A stretch of DNA of 5,584 nucleotides from Oligoflexia bacterium (GTDB lineage: Bacteria; Bdellovibrionota; UBA1018; CAIMNF01): the NCBI GenBank assembly GCA_903842755.1, contig CAIMNF010000284.1:1-5584 (forward strand). Direction: 5' to 3'. The notes under the pieces are model-generated. The model was not told the DNA's origin. It searched no databases and was given only the letters and a program-made list of their open reading frames with translations. This document shows positions 5,478-5,584 of this stretch, one piece after another; within the stretch, counting starts at the first letter, position 1; every line of letters begins with the position of its first letter. The position numbers were made by a program, and so were the translations under genes.

Positions 5478-5584
5478 GATTCATCTTCGGAGCCTCCTTC
5501 ATATTGGGGTCACAAGTTCCTCTCGGGTTACTAGAGCTGAGAAAGCTAGATGAATACAACCAAAGATATGGACTTAAAAAGTAA
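5478..5584. other. Anomalous 107-nt end segment without recognisable GspF coding
   Basis: The minus strand here should encode the missing GspF N-terminal half-domain. Two of the three minus frames contain stops and none encodes the expected helix pattern. One frame reads QYEGGSEDES directly before the junction, which would join plausibly to LKTVLSQV after a single-base change, but it is closed by TGA nine codons before that serine's end. On the plus strand a frame is open from 5456 to a TAA ending exactly at 5584, with terminal residues LLELRKLDEYNQRYGLKK; it has no ATG and I do not recognise it. A minus-strand AAGGAGG (5493-5499) lies 8 nt before ATG 5484, which opens a 31-codon frame out of phase with gspF. 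Confidence 0.6.

Noticed and set aside
5474..5483. Possible programmed frameshift (TCT TGA after a GGAGG) restoring the gspF frame.
   Set aside because: A prfB-like +1 slip from this frame would not enter the gspF frame, which needs -1. There is no slippery heptamer, and the frame upstream is itself closed by stops.
5389..5484. A 31-codon frame from ATG 5484 with a perfect AAGGAGG 8 nt upstream, out of phase with gspF.
   Set aside because: Its product resembles no known protein and lies antiphase inside conserved gspF sequence. The AAGGAGG can be explained as codons for Glu-Gly-Gly in the frame that resembles GspF.
1..5584. tRNA, rRNA, CRISPR arrays, insertion sequences or rho-independent terminators.
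   Set aside because: No cloverleaf, spaced direct repeats, transposase motifs or GC hairpin followed by a T-run was seen by eye on either strand.

Overview
The window holds most of a type II secretion system (T2SS, general secretion pathway) operon. All its genes lie on the minus strand, so transcription runs from high to low coordinates. In transcription order they are gspF (inner-membrane platform, 5' end missing), gspG (major pseudopilin), gspH, gspI, gspJ and gspK (minor pseudopilins) and the start of gspL (PilM-like cytoplasmic/assembly protein), which runs off the left edge. This F-G-H-I-J-K-L order is the classical T2SS order. The five pseudopilins each carry a prepilin-peptidase site: G|F plus Glu at +5 in G, H, I and J, and G|V without Glu5 in K.

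Layout: 5478-5584 has no recognisable GspF coding and is anomalous. 4563-5477 is the C-terminal three quarters of GspF. 4099-4536 is gspG, 3469-4092 gspH, 2853-3485 gspI, 2018-2878 gspJ, 640-2040 gspK and 1-604 partial gspL. The genes are tightly packed: gaps of 26 nt (F/G), 6 nt (G/H) and 35 nt (K/L), and overlaps of 17 nt (H/I), 26 nt (I/J) and 23 nt (J/K). No internal terminator or convincing promoter was seen, so one polycistronic transcript is inferred. Three starts (gspG, gspI, gspK) are set by Shine-Dalgarno positions and are shorter than the longest open frames.

How the genes work together, from family knowledge: GspI, GspJ and GspK form the tip that primes the pseudopilus, GspH joins the tip to the shaft, GspG polymerises into the shaft, GspF is the membrane platform turned by the GspE ATPase, and GspL links GspE and GspF to the periplasmic side. 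GspE, GspD, GspC and GspM are not in the window; GspE/D would be expected upstream (beyond 5584) and GspM downstream (beyond 1).

The host is a Gram-negative (diderm) bacterium. Moderate GC, Lys/Ser-rich proteins and low-complexity Ser/Pro/Gly insertions in the pseudopilins would fit a Bdellovibrio-like or other former deltaproteobacterial lineage, but this is an impression from sequence style, not a demonstrated placement. The window is not a new system type. Its unusual parts are the low-complexity insertions in the tip pseudopilins (an all-six-codon polyserine tract in GspI, two linkers in GspK), a cysteine pair in GspG, and the broken 5' end of gspF, which may be an assembly artefact at a contig end.
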